Shown: positions 22,335-29,850 of the stretch, one piece after another
Numbering within the stretch: the first letter of the stretch is position 1
Layout: the number at the start of each line of letters is the position of its first letter
From: DATJPD01 sp036394195
GTDB taxonomy: Bacteria > Pseudomonadota > Alphaproteobacteria > CACIAM-22H2
Length of the DNA: 32,607 nucleotides
Assembly (NCBI GenBank): GCA_036394195.1
Contig: DASWFO010000209.1
Span: 1-32,607 of the forward strand
Direction: 5' to 3'
Program-made: the position numbers and the translations under genes
The notes under the pieces: generated by a model
Seen by the model: only the letters and a program-made list of their open reading frames with translations
What the model was told of the DNA's origin: nothing
Database searches by the model: none

Positions 22335-23996
22335 ATGCACGCCGCCGCCGCTCCGGATCTCATTCTTGCCAACGGCCGCGTGCTGACCGCCGACGCGCGC
22401 GACAGCCAGGCGCAGGCGGTCGCGGTCAAGTTCGGCCGGATCCTGGCGGTCGGCGCCAGCCGCGACATGCTCGAGCTGCGCGGCTCGAAAACCGAGATCA
22501 TCGACCTCAAGGGCCGGACGGTCATCCCCGGCCTGACCGATCCGCATGTCCATCTCGCCGACGACGGCGCCTCGTCGCTGCTCAAGATCGACGTGCGCGA
22601 TTTCTATACGAACGTGCGCTCGATCCCGCACATCCTGGAAGTCGTCCGCGCGCAGGCGCGCGAAGTGCCGCCCGGCACCTGGATCGTCGGCACCGGCAGC
22701 CCGATGCAGGATTTCCGGATGCCGGAGAAGCGCTTTCCGACCCGCCAGGAGCTCGACGCGGCGGCACCGAACCATCCGGTCTCGATCGGCTTCGGCGCGC
22801 ACGTCACCGTCGCCAACAGCCAGGCCCTGGCGCTGGCCAAGGTGACGAAGGAGACTGAGGCGCCCGGCGGCGGCGCCATCGAGCTCGATCCGGCGACCGG
22901 CGAGCTCACCGGCAAGCTGGTCGAGCGCGCCCAGTATCTCGTCCGCAACGTCATCCCGCCCTACACCTATGACCAGATGAAGGACGGGATCGTGCACGCG
23001 ACGCAGCAGGCGCTGCGCCGTGGCGTGACCACGATCCACGACATCGTCACCAACAACGAGACGGTGCGCGGCTATCAGGAGCTGGTACTGGAAGGGCGGC
23101 TGCCGATCCGCACCAGCCTGCTCATCCGCATCATCGAGGCGAAGATCGTGCCGGAGAGCCTGCTCAATCTCGGCCTCAAGACCGGCTTCGGGAGCGACTG
23201 GCTGAAGATCGGCGGCGTGAAGATGTCGATCGACGGCGGCATCACCGGCCGCGTCGCCGCGTTCACCGAGCCTTACGCCGACGATCCCTGCCGCTGCGGC
23301 CTGATCCGCATCCCGTCGGAGGAGCTCGACGGCACGGTCGACGCCTATCACAAGGCGGGGCACCGGGTGTGCATCCATGCCATCGGCGACAAGGCGATGG
23401 ATATGGCGCTCGATGCGATCGAGAAGGCGCTGGCGGCCAAGCCGCGCGCCGACCACCGCCACCGCGTCGAGCATCTCGGCAACTGGATGATCACCAAGGA
23501 GCGGCTGGCCCGCATCCGCCGGCTCGAGGTGCTGCCGGTGCCAAACATCCCGTTCATGCACTACATCTGGGAATCGCTCCTGGAATGCATGGGCGAACAG
23601 CGGCTCGCGGGCTCGTTCGGCGTCAAGACCATGCTCGCCTCGGGCATCAAGCTGACCTCGGGTTCGGACGGCCCGGGCTACTGGCCGGCCGATCCGCTGC
23701 GCGACATGTGCACCTCCGTATCGCGCAAGATCTGGAGCGGCCAGACCATCGGCTCCGACGAGGCGATCCCGGCCGCGCAGGCGCTGCGCATGTTCACCAT
23801 CAACGCCGCCTATAACGGCTTCGAGGAGCGCATCAAGGGCTCGATCGAACCCGGCAAGCTCGCCGATCTCGCCGTCCTGGCGCAGGACCCGCTGTCGATC
23901 GAGCCGGAGAAGATCAAGGACATCCCGGTCGAGATGACCATCGTCGACGGCAAGATCGCCTTCGTCCACGAGCAGGCGACGGGGCTGCGGGCGTAG
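22335..23996 (+). CDS. YtcJ-type amidohydrolase (amidohydrolase family 3)
   Basis: The protein has 553 residues and a urease-like metal-dependent TIM barrel with N- and C-terminal beta domains. Motifs include GLTDPHVHLADDG (His71/His73), DGGITGRVAAFTEPY preceded by the lysine that is usually carbamylated, HAIGDKAMDMALDAIE, HRVEHLGN and SGSDGPGYWPADPL with the catalytic aspartate. The family hydrolyses amides, ureas, carbamates or esters; specificity cannot be inferred. The frame is open 20 codons further up, but ATG at 22335 has GGGAG six bases upstream and starts the conserved DLILANGRV segment. It has no signal peptide and is monocistronic by position. Confidence 0.88.
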   Translation: MHAAAAPDLILANGRVLTADARDSQAQAVAVKFGRILAVGASRDMLELRGSKTEIIDLKGRTVIPGLTDPHVHLADDGASSLLKIDVRDFYTNVRSIPHILEVVRAQAREVPPGTWIVGTGSPMQDFRMPEKRFPTRQELDAAAPNHPVSIGFGAHVTVANSQALALAKVTKETEAPGGGAIELDPATGELTGKLVERAQYLVRNVIPPYTYDQMKDGIVHATQQALRRGVTTIHDIVTNNETVRGYQELVLEGRLPIRTSLLIRIIEAKIVPESLLNLGLKTGFGSDWLKIGGVKMSIDGGITGRVAAFTEPYADDPCRCGLIRIPSEELDGTVDAYHKAGHRVCIHAIGDKAMDMALDAIEKALAAKPRADHRHRVEHLGNWMITKERLARIRRLEVLPVPNIPFMHYIWESLLECMGEQRLAGSFGVKTMLASGIKLTSGSDGPGYWPADPLRDMCTSVSRKIWSGQTIGSDEAIPAAQALRMFTINAAYNGFEERIKGSIEPGKLADLAVLAQDPLSIEPEKIKDIPVEMTIVDGKIAFVHEQATGLRA

Positions 23997-24061
23997 ACAA
24001 ACGTCGCGCGCAACCGCACCCCGCGAAAAGTCGTGCGCGCAACCGCGCGCCCTCTTTCTTT

Positions 24062-24096
24062 CCCTCCCCCCTTGAGGGGGAGGGTAGGGTGGGGGG
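24062..24096. repeat. C/G-rich palindromic repeat (third unit)
   Basis: The 35 bases match 6852-6886 at all but one position, the difference being in the loop (TTGA versus TTGC). It includes the AGGGTAGGGTGGGGGG tail, so the whole unit and not just the hairpin is conserved. Confidence 0.8.
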
Positions 24097-24137
24097 TATC
24101 TCACAGCGCGGCGCCCTGGTCGCCTTCTCATGCACGA

Positions 24138-24174
24138 AGGCGAGCGAGCCGGGGCGTGGGTTCCTTGCTCCTCC
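24138..24174 (+). repeat. 37-nt direct repeat, left copy
   Basis: AGGCGAGCGAGC followed by GGGGCGTGGGTTCCTTGCTC and CTCC matches 30767-30803 at 36 of 37 positions in the same orientation. The two copies flank the SDR-HisD-MFS-MarR-tautomerase block. No other copy was seen in the window. Confidence 0.8.
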
Positions 24175-24526
24175 TCCCGCGTACCAGGCGACGTCCCGCG
24201 TAAAAGAAAGCTCGGCCGGGGCAGATAGAGTCATGCTTATCTCGCCACCGTTTTGCGTACGTCTGTGTTCTTACGGGACGAACAGCCTAACCATCGGGAC
24301 CAACTTCGCACGCCAATTTAATTTGATCGGACACGGCGGTTGTTTTGATGAGCGGACGGCACAAGAGGACAAGGCGCGCGCTTCAGATATGCGCGTCTGT
24401 CAAAGGATCGGAGTTGGCGAGTCGAAGGTAGGGCAAGATGAAACTCCCAAATGAGCAAGGACGGTTGATTCAGCTCGGAATACGTCTGACGGACGGTGAT
24501 CTTGGCGCATGCCCCGCATGACCCCT

Positions 24527-25300
24527 TCAATCTGCCGTCCAACCGCCGTCGATTACCATGGAGGAACCGGTCATCAATCCCGAAGCATCGCTCGCGAGAT
24601 AGACAACGGCGCCGGTCACATCTTCGACCCGCCCGAGCCGACCGAGTTTGATCTTAGCGAGGACGCGGTCGCGGAAATCCGCATCTTCGAAGAACGGCTT
24701 CGTCATCGGCGTCTCGATGAAGGTCGGTGCGATGGTGTTGACCCTGATACGATGAGGCGCGAGGTCAATCGCCATCGACTTCGAGAAACCTTCCATCGCC
24801 CATTTCGATGCGCAGTACAGCGACCGGTCGGCGCCGCCAACATGACCCATCTGAGAGGACATGTTGATGATTGATCCCGCCAGACAGGCTTCAATCAACC
24901 GCTTGGCTACAGCCTGCGCCATAAAATAGGCAGCGCGTACATTCAGGTTCATAACGAAGTCGAAGTCAGCCACTGAGACTTTTTCGACCGTATTTGGCCT
25001 GTTCGCGCCGGCGTTATTTACCAGAACATTGAACGGCTCGACCGCTGCAACAGTCGCCATGACCGCATCTACGTCGGTGACGTCAAGCTGAAGAATGTCA
25101 GCCCGGCCACCCGTGTCACCGATCGCCTCGGCGGCGGACGTAATTTCCGGCAATGACCGAGCGCAGAGGGTCACATGCGCGCCCGCCTCGGCGAGCGCCG
25201 CCGCGGCGGCAAGCCCTATACCGCGTCCGGCGCCCGTTACCAGCGCACGACGACCGTCCAAGCGGAACGTGGGAGATGCAGGCAGGACGAGAGCGCTCAT
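24527..25300 (-). CDS. SDR-family NAD(P)-dependent alcohol dehydrogenase
   Basis: The protein has 257 residues, a complete classical SDR. TGAGRGIG is at 22-29 (cofactor), NNAG at 95-98, serine at 148/149, and YCASK with Tyr162 and Lys166 as catalytic pair; it ends SSMVIDGGWTAD. Gluconate 5-dehydrogenase/FabG-like members look similar. Downstream of a HisD-type dehydrogenase and MHS transporter, it plausibly oxidises or epimerises a secondary alcohol of the imported compound, as HpsO/HpsP do for dihydroxypropanesulfonate. It follows the HisD-type gene by 75 nt and is last in the operon. The ribosome-binding site is weak (GGTGG). Confidence 0.9.
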   Translation of the reverse strand: MSALVLPASPTFRLDGRRALVTGAGRGIGLAAAAALAEAGAHVTLCARSLPEITSAAEAIGDTGGRADILQLDVTDVDAVMATVAAVEPFNVLVNNAGANRPNTVEKVSVADFDFVMNLNVRAAYFMAQAVAKRLIEACLAGSIINMSSQMGHVGGADRSLYCASKWAMEGFSKSMAIDLAPHRIRVNTIAPTFIETPMTKPFFEDADFRDRVLAKIKLGRLGRVEDVTGAVVYLASDASGLMTGSSMVIDGGWTAD

Positions 25301-25375
25301 GCGAACACCACCGCCGCCATCCCTGCAACACCCCCATCGGAGGTCGATCTCGACCAGTGGAGCAGCACGACCATG

Positions 25376-26683
25376 CTACTCCGCGGCGGTCGCGTACGGG
25401 ACGTTCCTGCCACCATAACGGCGAACACGGATATTCGCCTGTTCCGCGTGCCCGACGAAGCCCTCGAGCATGCACAGCCGCGAGCAATACTCCCCGATCA
25501 TCGCCGACGCCGTATCGGTCAGCACCCGTTGATACGTGCAGGTCTTAAGAAACTTCCCCACCCAGAGGCCGCCCGTGTAGCGCGCCGATTTGAGAGTAGG
25601 CAAAGTATGATTCGTGCCGATGACCTTGTCGCCAAAGGCCACATTAGTGCGGGGCCCAAGGAACAGCGCGCCGTAGTTGGTCATATTGTTCAGGAAATAG
25701 TCCGGATCCGAGGTCATGACCTGCACGTGTTCCGACGCGATTCGATCGGCTTCCTTGACCATTTCCTCGTATGAGTCACACACGATGACTTCGCCATAGT
25801 CATCCCAGGCTTTCCGGGCCACTTCCGCCGTCGGCAGAATCTTCAATAGTCGTTCGACTTCGGCCAAGGTCTCACGCGCCAACTTTTCCGAGTTGGTCAA
25901 CAAGATCGCCGGAGAGCTCGGTCCGTGCTCGGCTTGGCCCAATAGATCGGTCGCGCAGACCTCGCCGTCGACGCTCTCGTCAGCAATGACCAAGGTCTCG
26001 GTCGGGCCCGCAAACAGGTCAATCCCGACTCGACCGAAAAGCTGCCGCTTCGCCTCGGCGACAAATGCGTTGCCGGGACCCACCAACATGTCGACGGGCG
26101 CGATACTCTGTGTTCCAAGCGCCATCGCCCCGACGGCTTGGATGCCGCCAAGGCAGTAGATTTCGTCGGCTCCCGCCAGATACTGCGCCGCAACGATCGC
26201 AGGCGCCGGCTTGCCATGGTAAGGCGGCGCGCATGTCACGATCCGGGTGACGCCGGCGACTTTAGCGGTGATGACTGACATATGAGCGGAGGCGAGCAAG
26301 GGATACTTCCCGCCAGGAACATAACATCCGACCGCGTTTACTGGGATGTTCTTGTGCCCGAGCACGACGCCCGGCAGGGTCTCGACCTCGATATCCTTCA
26401 TCGACGCTCGCTGGAGCTGCGCGAAATTTCTTACCTGCTGCTGCGCAAACTTGATGTCTTCTATGTCACGCGCCGATAGCTGTGAGAGGCAGGCTTCGAT
26501 TTCTTGCTGCGTGAGGCGAAAATCCTCGCGATTCCAATTGTCGAATTTGACCGACAGCTCGCGGACCGCCGTATCGCCTCGCGCCTCAATATCGGAAAGT
26601 ATCTGTTCGACGATAAGCCTGACCTTTAACAGATCTTCCGCACGCGCTTGCGCATCTCGACCATGCTTGAGGTATTTAGCCAT
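25376..26683 (-). CDS. HisD-family dehydrogenase, HpsN-like (sulfopropanediol 3-dehydrogenase type)
   Basis: The protein has 435 residues and the histidinol dehydrogenase fold. Zinc and catalytic residues are all kept: Gln250 and His253 (LLGQAEHGP), Glu318/His319 (IASEHVQ), Asp352 and His359 (GDKVIGTNH), and His412. The family performs two successive NAD-dependent oxidations from alcohol to acid. It lacks histidine-biosynthesis neighbours, and KFDNW, NIPVNAVGCYVPGGKYP and GLWVGKFLKTCTYQRV resemble, from memory, the HpsN subgroup that turns (R)-2,3-dihydroxypropane-1-sulfonate into sulfolactate. The sulfonate assignment is inference; no suyAB sulfolyase is present. GGAG lies seven bases before the start. 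It sits 57 nt after the transporter gene. Confidence 0.85.
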   Translation of the reverse strand: MAKYLKHGRDAQARAEDLLKVRLIVEQILSDIEARGDTAVRELSVKFDNWNREDFRLTQQEIEACLSQLSARDIEDIKFAQQQVRNFAQLQRASMKDIEVETLPGVVLGHKNIPVNAVGCYVPGGKYPLLASAHMSVITAKVAGVTRIVTCAPPYHGKPAPAIVAAQYLAGADEIYCLGGIQAVGAMALGTQSIAPVDMLVGPGNAFVAEAKRQLFGRVGIDLFAGPTETLVIADESVDGEVCATDLLGQAEHGPSSPAILLTNSEKLARETLAEVERLLKILPTAEVARKAWDDYGEVIVCDSYEEMVKEADRIASEHVQVMTSDPDYFLNNMTNYGALFLGPRTNVAFGDKVIGTNHTLPTLKSARYTGGLWVGKFLKTCTYQRVLTDTASAMIGEYCSRLCMLEGFVGHAEQANIRVRRYGGRNVPYATAAE

Positions 26684-26740
26684 GCCAAAACTCCATTCCT
26701 AAACTGTGGCTCCACCGATTGCCTATGCAGGGCCCGTTCG

Positions 26741-28075
26741 TCAGGTCGCAAGATCGCGCTTGTAGGTTTCGGGGCTGAGGAATAACGCTGTTGCCGCAAT
26801 CAGGGCTTGGGCGGCGATACACACCGCAACTGGCCAAGGACTTCCGCCTGTCCAGATGATCAGAGAGCTCGCGACGAGCGGCATGAAGCCGCCCCCAATA
26901 ATGCCCGCGCTTTGGTATCCGATTGATATGCCGCTGTAGCGGACCCGTGCCGGAAAGAGTTCGGCGTAGTACGGGGCCAGCGTCGAATACACAGGGGCGT
27001 GTCCTGCCACCATCATTGTCGAAAGCCCAATGGCGAGCATGGTCGCACTCCCGGTGTTGACCATCACGAACAATGGCCAGGCAAAGATCGCCATGAAGAC
27101 TGCCCCGCCGATGAAGACCGTGCGTCGCCCGAGGGCGTCCGATAACCCTCCGAAGAGAGGTATCGTCAGGACGTTCAACGTCGTCGCGATCATGAGGCAG
27201 ACAAGCGCCTGTGAGCGAGGGATTCCCGCGCGATCAGCAGCGTAGGCCAGCACGAAAACGGTCAGAAGATAGAAGTTCCCGCCGTCAGCGAAGCGGGCGA
27301 ATATCGCCAGCAAAAGCTCCTTCGGATGCTGACGGATCACCAGCGCGAGCGGATTCGACTGTAGGCGTGAAATCTCGTGGATGCGCCGAAATGCCGGGGT
27401 CTCGGAGAGCTTCAGTCGGATGTACATTCCGACTGCGGCGAGCAGCAGGCTGATCAGGAACGGTATGCGCCAGCCCCAAGCCAGGAAGTCGGCCTCACCG
27501 ACAAAAGCCGCGACCACGGAAAACGCCGCCGTCCCCAGCACAATGCCCGCCGATGGCCCAATCTGGGGAAACGAACCCCAAAATCCGCGTCGTCCTGGAG
27601 GAGCAAACTCTACCGCCATGAGGACGGCGCCGCCCCATTCGCCCCCGACGGCAAACCCCTGAAGCAACCGCAACGCGATCAACAAAACGGGCGCCCAGAC
27701 TCCTGCTTGAGCGTAGCTTGGTAGGCAGCCGATGGAAGCCGTCGCGAAACTCATCATCATGAGAGTCAATACGAGGGTCGCCTTTCGGCCCAACCTGTCG
27801 CCGTAATATCCGGCGACCAGGCCGCCGAACGGTCTTGCGATAAAGCCTGCGGCAAATGTCCCAAACGTCGCGACCATCGCGACCATGGGCTCCGCGTTTG
27901 GAAAGAACAGATGTCCAAAGATCAGGGCGGCCGCGGTTCCGTAAAGGGCGTAGTCGTACCATTCAATGACGCTACCAATGACGCTTGCCACTAGAACGCG
28001 TCCTGCGCTCACCGACGGTTCATCACGAACGGCGCTTGCCACGCTGGGCACGACAAGCGAGCTCTCGTTGGTCAT
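26741..28075 (-). CDS. MFS transporter, metabolite:H+ symporter (MHS) family
   Basis: The protein has 444 residues and 12 predicted membrane helices. The first has IEWYDYALYG, characteristic of MHS symporters (KgtP, ShiA, ProP). The loop after helix 2 carries the MFS signature GYYGDRLGRKATL, repeated in weaker form as GGLSDALGRRTV in the second half. Helix 4 contains RLLQGFAVGGEWGGAV. It imports a small polar metabolite, probably an organic acid, with protons. It is the first gene of the minus-strand operon with the HisD-type and SDR genes and is divergent from the double-MarR regulator. A GGGAG site precedes the ATG. Confidence 0.92.
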   Translation of the reverse strand: MTNESSLVVPSVASAVRDEPSVSAGRVLVASVIGSVIEWYDYALYGTAAALIFGHLFFPNAEPMVAMVATFGTFAAGFIARPFGGLVAGYYGDRLGRKATLVLTLMMMSFATASIGCLPSYAQAGVWAPVLLIALRLLQGFAVGGEWGGAVLMAVEFAPPGRRGFWGSFPQIGPSAGIVLGTAAFSVVAAFVGEADFLAWGWRIPFLISLLLAAVGMYIRLKLSETPAFRRIHEISRLQSNPLALVIRQHPKELLLAIFARFADGGNFYLLTVFVLAYAADRAGIPRSQALVCLMIATTLNVLTIPLFGGLSDALGRRTVFIGGAVFMAIFAWPLFVMVNTGSATMLAIGLSTMMVAGHAPVYSTLAPYYAELFPARVRYSGISIGYQSAGIIGGGFMPLVASSLIIWTGGSPWPVAVCIAAQALIAATALFLSPETYKRDLAT

Positions 28076-28144
28076 CTAAGGCTCCCAAATTTGATTATTC
28101 TTGTCGTCTCCAGAAGGGCATTCCGCGGATCGCCACCTGGCCTG

Positions 28145-28163
28145 AAAATAGGTGTAGACAAAT
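28145..28163 (+). promoter_or_regulatory. Candidate operator, copy 1 of a shared 14-nt motif
   Basis: AAAA then TAGGTGTAGACAAA lies in the 188-bp divergent region between the MFS operon and the double-MarR gene. The same 14 bases occur on the opposite strand upstream of the tautomerase genes (29848-29830). The core TGT-AG-ACA is a short inverted repeat. Position between a regulator and the operon it probably controls fits an operator. No convincing promoter hexamers line up with it here. Confidence 0.5.
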
Positions 28164-28263
28164 CTCATAGGAAGCGTCAAGAGAAGAGTCAAGAGATCAG
28201 CGTGACCGCCCAAGCACGCGCGCGTACTTTGGGCGCCATCCATCAAGGGGAAACGGAGACGCA

Positions 28264-29277
28264 ATGTCGGTGGACGGGCAGATCTCGACGCCGAATGGGC
28301 GCGCTTCGCCCGGGAATGGGGCGAACGAAGGAAGCTCTGTTGTCGCCTCTTGCCTGTGCCTGAAGCTTCGCATGGTGGCCCGAACGACGGGCGTCCTCTA
28401 TGACAAGGCCTTGCAGCCCACAGGCCTGAGCTCCTCTCAGTTCTCGGCGCTTCGGAATATCTACCGGTTCGTTCCGTTCGGGATCTCGGAGCTGGCCAAG
28501 GTCATGCTGCTCGAGCGAACGACCCTGACGCGCAACCTTGAGCTTCTGACGGCGAAGGGACTACTGGAACTTCGCGCCTCGACGTCGGACGGGCGGGTAT
28601 ACAAGCCCATGCTGACCCCGCTTGGGATCGACACTTTGAAATCTGCAATTCCGCGCTGGCGGTTGGCGCAACGGCGCTTCTTCGGTGGCCTCGGCGCACC
28701 TGGCTGGGCCGATCTCCTGTCGACGTTGCGGGCCACAGCCGCGATCAACGAGCACGCGCCCCATCGGCTTTATGTCGCTTCGAAGGAATCCGCGTCGGTC
28801 GACGTAGAGAAAGGCCCGGGCATCGATCAACTGGATACCCAGCGATGCGCCAACAGCACGCTACGTGGCGCGGCGCGACACGTCACCCGGGAGTACGACG
28901 CGGCGCTGCGGACATTGGGCATCAAGTCCACACAATTGCACGTCCTTGCGGCGATTGATGAAAACCCGAACTGCCGACTCCAGGGCCTCGCTGCCCTTCT
29001 CTCGCTTGACCAATCGTCCGCGACACTCGCCGTTTCCGGAATGCGTCGCGCCGGCTGGATCGAATCTGAACAGAAAAAGGGGCGAGAGCCCGCAGCTTCG
29101 AGGCCGCACGGACTCGCGCTGACGCCGAGCGGTCAATTGATCCTTTCAAAGGCGGTGCCCTTGTGGCTTCAGACACAAACAATCAAAGCCCGCGCCGGCC
29201 CGGACCAAGCTCTCTTGAAATGGAGCACGACGTTTGACAACGCGCTTGTCGCAGCGCTCAAGGCTCAAATTTTATAA
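28264..29277 (+). CDS. Double MarR-domain regulator (two winged-helix domains fused in one chain)
   Basis: The protein has 337 residues, twice the usual MarR length. Domain 1 spans about 30-155 and domain 2 about 195-330. Each opens with the same block: Cys30...LRMVARTTGVLYDKALQP and Cys195...LRGAARHVTREYDAALRT, followed by TGLSSSQF and LGIKSTQL. Domain 1 has a well-formed helix-turn-helix (SELAKVMLLERTTLTRNLE) and wing; domain 2 is more diverged (QGLAALLSLDQSSATLAVSG). MarR proteins work as homodimers, so this chain could form an internal pseudo-dimer with two unequal DNA-reading heads. It is divergent from the transporter operon and convergent with the tautomerase genes, and is likely the local regulator. 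Confidence 0.85.
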   Translation: MSVDGQISTPNGRASPGNGANEGSSVVASCLCLKLRMVARTTGVLYDKALQPTGLSSSQFSALRNIYRFVPFGISELAKVMLLERTTLTRNLELLTAKGLLELRASTSDGRVYKPMLTPLGIDTLKSAIPRWRLAQRRFFGGLGAPGWADLLSTLRATAAINEHAPHRLYVASKESASVDVEKGPGIDQLDTQRCANSTLRGAARHVTREYDAALRTLGIKSTQLHVLAAIDENPNCRLQGLAALLSLDQSSATLAVSGMRRAGWIESEQKKGREPAASRPHGLALTPSGQLILSKAVPLWLQTQTIKARAGPDQALLKWSTTFDNALVAALKAQIL

Positions 29278-29294
29278 AGGTCGAGTATGTCTCG

Positions 29295-29507
29295 CTACTT
29301 GGCGATAGTCGACGTCGGAACGCCGTATTCGCGGCCACGCACCCCAGATTGAACGAACCCGGCTTTCGGGAATTCGCGAATCGCGACGTGGATGTAGGGG
29401 ATCGGCGACCCGATCATTTCGTGCGTGATGCGCGTGATCTCGTCCACCAACAACTCTTTTTGGCGGTCGGTGAGTCCTTCTTGGAGGTCACAGCAGATGT
29501 AAGGCAT
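29295..29507 (-). CDS. 4-oxalocrotonate tautomerase family protein with catalytic proline
   Basis: The protein has 70 residues. It starts Met-Pro-Tyr-Ile; after methionine removal the N-terminal proline is the general base of the tautomerase superfamily. It continues LQEGLTDRQKELLVDEITRI, then PYIHVAIREFP with the arginine expected in the active site. Members isomerise enol/keto forms of muconate-type 2-hydroxy acids or act as dehalogenases and decarboxylases, as hexamers of about 62-75 residues. It is 9 nt downstream of a second tautomerase-like gene and convergent with the MarR gene. AAGGAT precedes the ATG. Confidence 0.82.
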   Translation of the reverse strand: MPYICCDLQEGLTDRQKELLVDEITRITHEMIGSPIPYIHVAIREFPKAGFVQSGVRGREYGVPTSTIAK

Positions 29508-29516
29508 TTGCTATCC

Positions 29517-29777
29517 TTAAGATTGCGCGCGACTTTGCGAGCGAAGCCTCAGTTCTTCAGCGCCAGCGAGATCCTCGCCGTTCGGACCAGCTTGATAGTC
29601 TGGCAGCACGACGCCGCCTTCCAAGAGGTCATGGCCGGGCTGCTCCCGGAAAATGATGAGGATGTTATCGATGTCGAGACCGGCGATCTCATGAACCGCC
29701 CGCGTGAGCGCTTCACCGAATTGGCGCTTCTGGTCTGGGGTTCGCCCCCTCCTGATGTCGCATTGCACCACCGCCAT
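29517..29777 (-). CDS. Tautomerase-fold protein lacking the N-terminal proline
   Basis: The protein has 86 residues from the ATG at 29777, which has a full GGGAGG seven bases upstream; an open extension of five codons has no such site. The sequence MAVVQCDIRRGRTPDQKRQF followed by GEALTRAVHEIAGLDIDNILIIFREQ and GHDLLEGGVVLPDY follows the 4-oxalocrotonate tautomerase pattern closely, but the residue after Met is Ala, not Pro, so the usual catalytic base is missing. A C-terminal tail of about 20 residues (AGAEELRLRSQ...) is extra. It may pair with its proline-bearing neighbour in a mixed oligomer, or be a non-enzymatic relative. Confidence 0.78.
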   Translation of the reverse strand: MAVVQCDIRRGRTPDQKRQFGEALTRAVHEIAGLDIDNILIIFREQPGHDLLEGGVVLPDYQAGPNGEDLAGAEELRLRSQSRAQS

Positions 29778-29810
29778 GCCGAAACCTCCCATCAGACGAA
29801 TTGGAATCAG

Positions 29811-29850
29811 ACGATAGGGGCTAGAACATATTTTGTCTACACCTAATTTT
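29811..29850 (-). promoter_or_regulatory. Promoter/operator of the tautomerase genes, copy 2 of the shared motif
   Basis: On the minus strand, AAAAT then TAGGTGTAGACAAA includes TAGACA (29839-29834) as a possible -35, followed after exactly 17 bp by TATCGT (29816-29811) as -10. The start codon lies 34 nt beyond. The motif therefore overlaps the -35, where a bound repressor would block polymerase. It points toward copy 1 at 28145, so the pair also forms widely spaced inverted repeats around the MarR and tautomerase genes. Confidence 0.5.

Larger units (their letters stand above)
23997..24526. other. Gene-free gap, boundary between repeat-rich and repeat-poor DNA
   Basis: The first 180 bp hold GCGCGCAACCGC twice, the C/G palindrome (24062-24096) and the 37-nt repeat (24138-24174). 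From about 24200 the base composition drops visibly and no repeat is recognised. A 27-codon frame (24437-24520, MKLPNEQGRL) exists but has a poor ribosome-binding site and no recognisable homology. No gene is supported here. Confidence 0.5.

Noticed and set aside
23988..24002. A third copy of the GTAGACAAA motif at the end of the amidohydrolase gene
   Set aside because: Only GTAGACAAA is shared and it contains the stop codon of a coding frame; it lacks the TAGGT half, so it is probably coincidental.
22215..24131. A 638-codon minus-strand frame opposite the YtcJ-type amidohydrolase
   Set aside because: It mirrors the amidohydrolase codons and begins in a repeat; the plus-strand protein has all catalytic motifs.
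24087..24150. Minus-strand peptide AFVHEKATRAP resembling AFVHEQATGLRA at the end of the amidohydrolase
   Set aside because: About 20 of 23 bases match in inverted orientation, but the match is short and decays at once. With this base composition it cannot be told from chance, so no inverted duplication is claimed.
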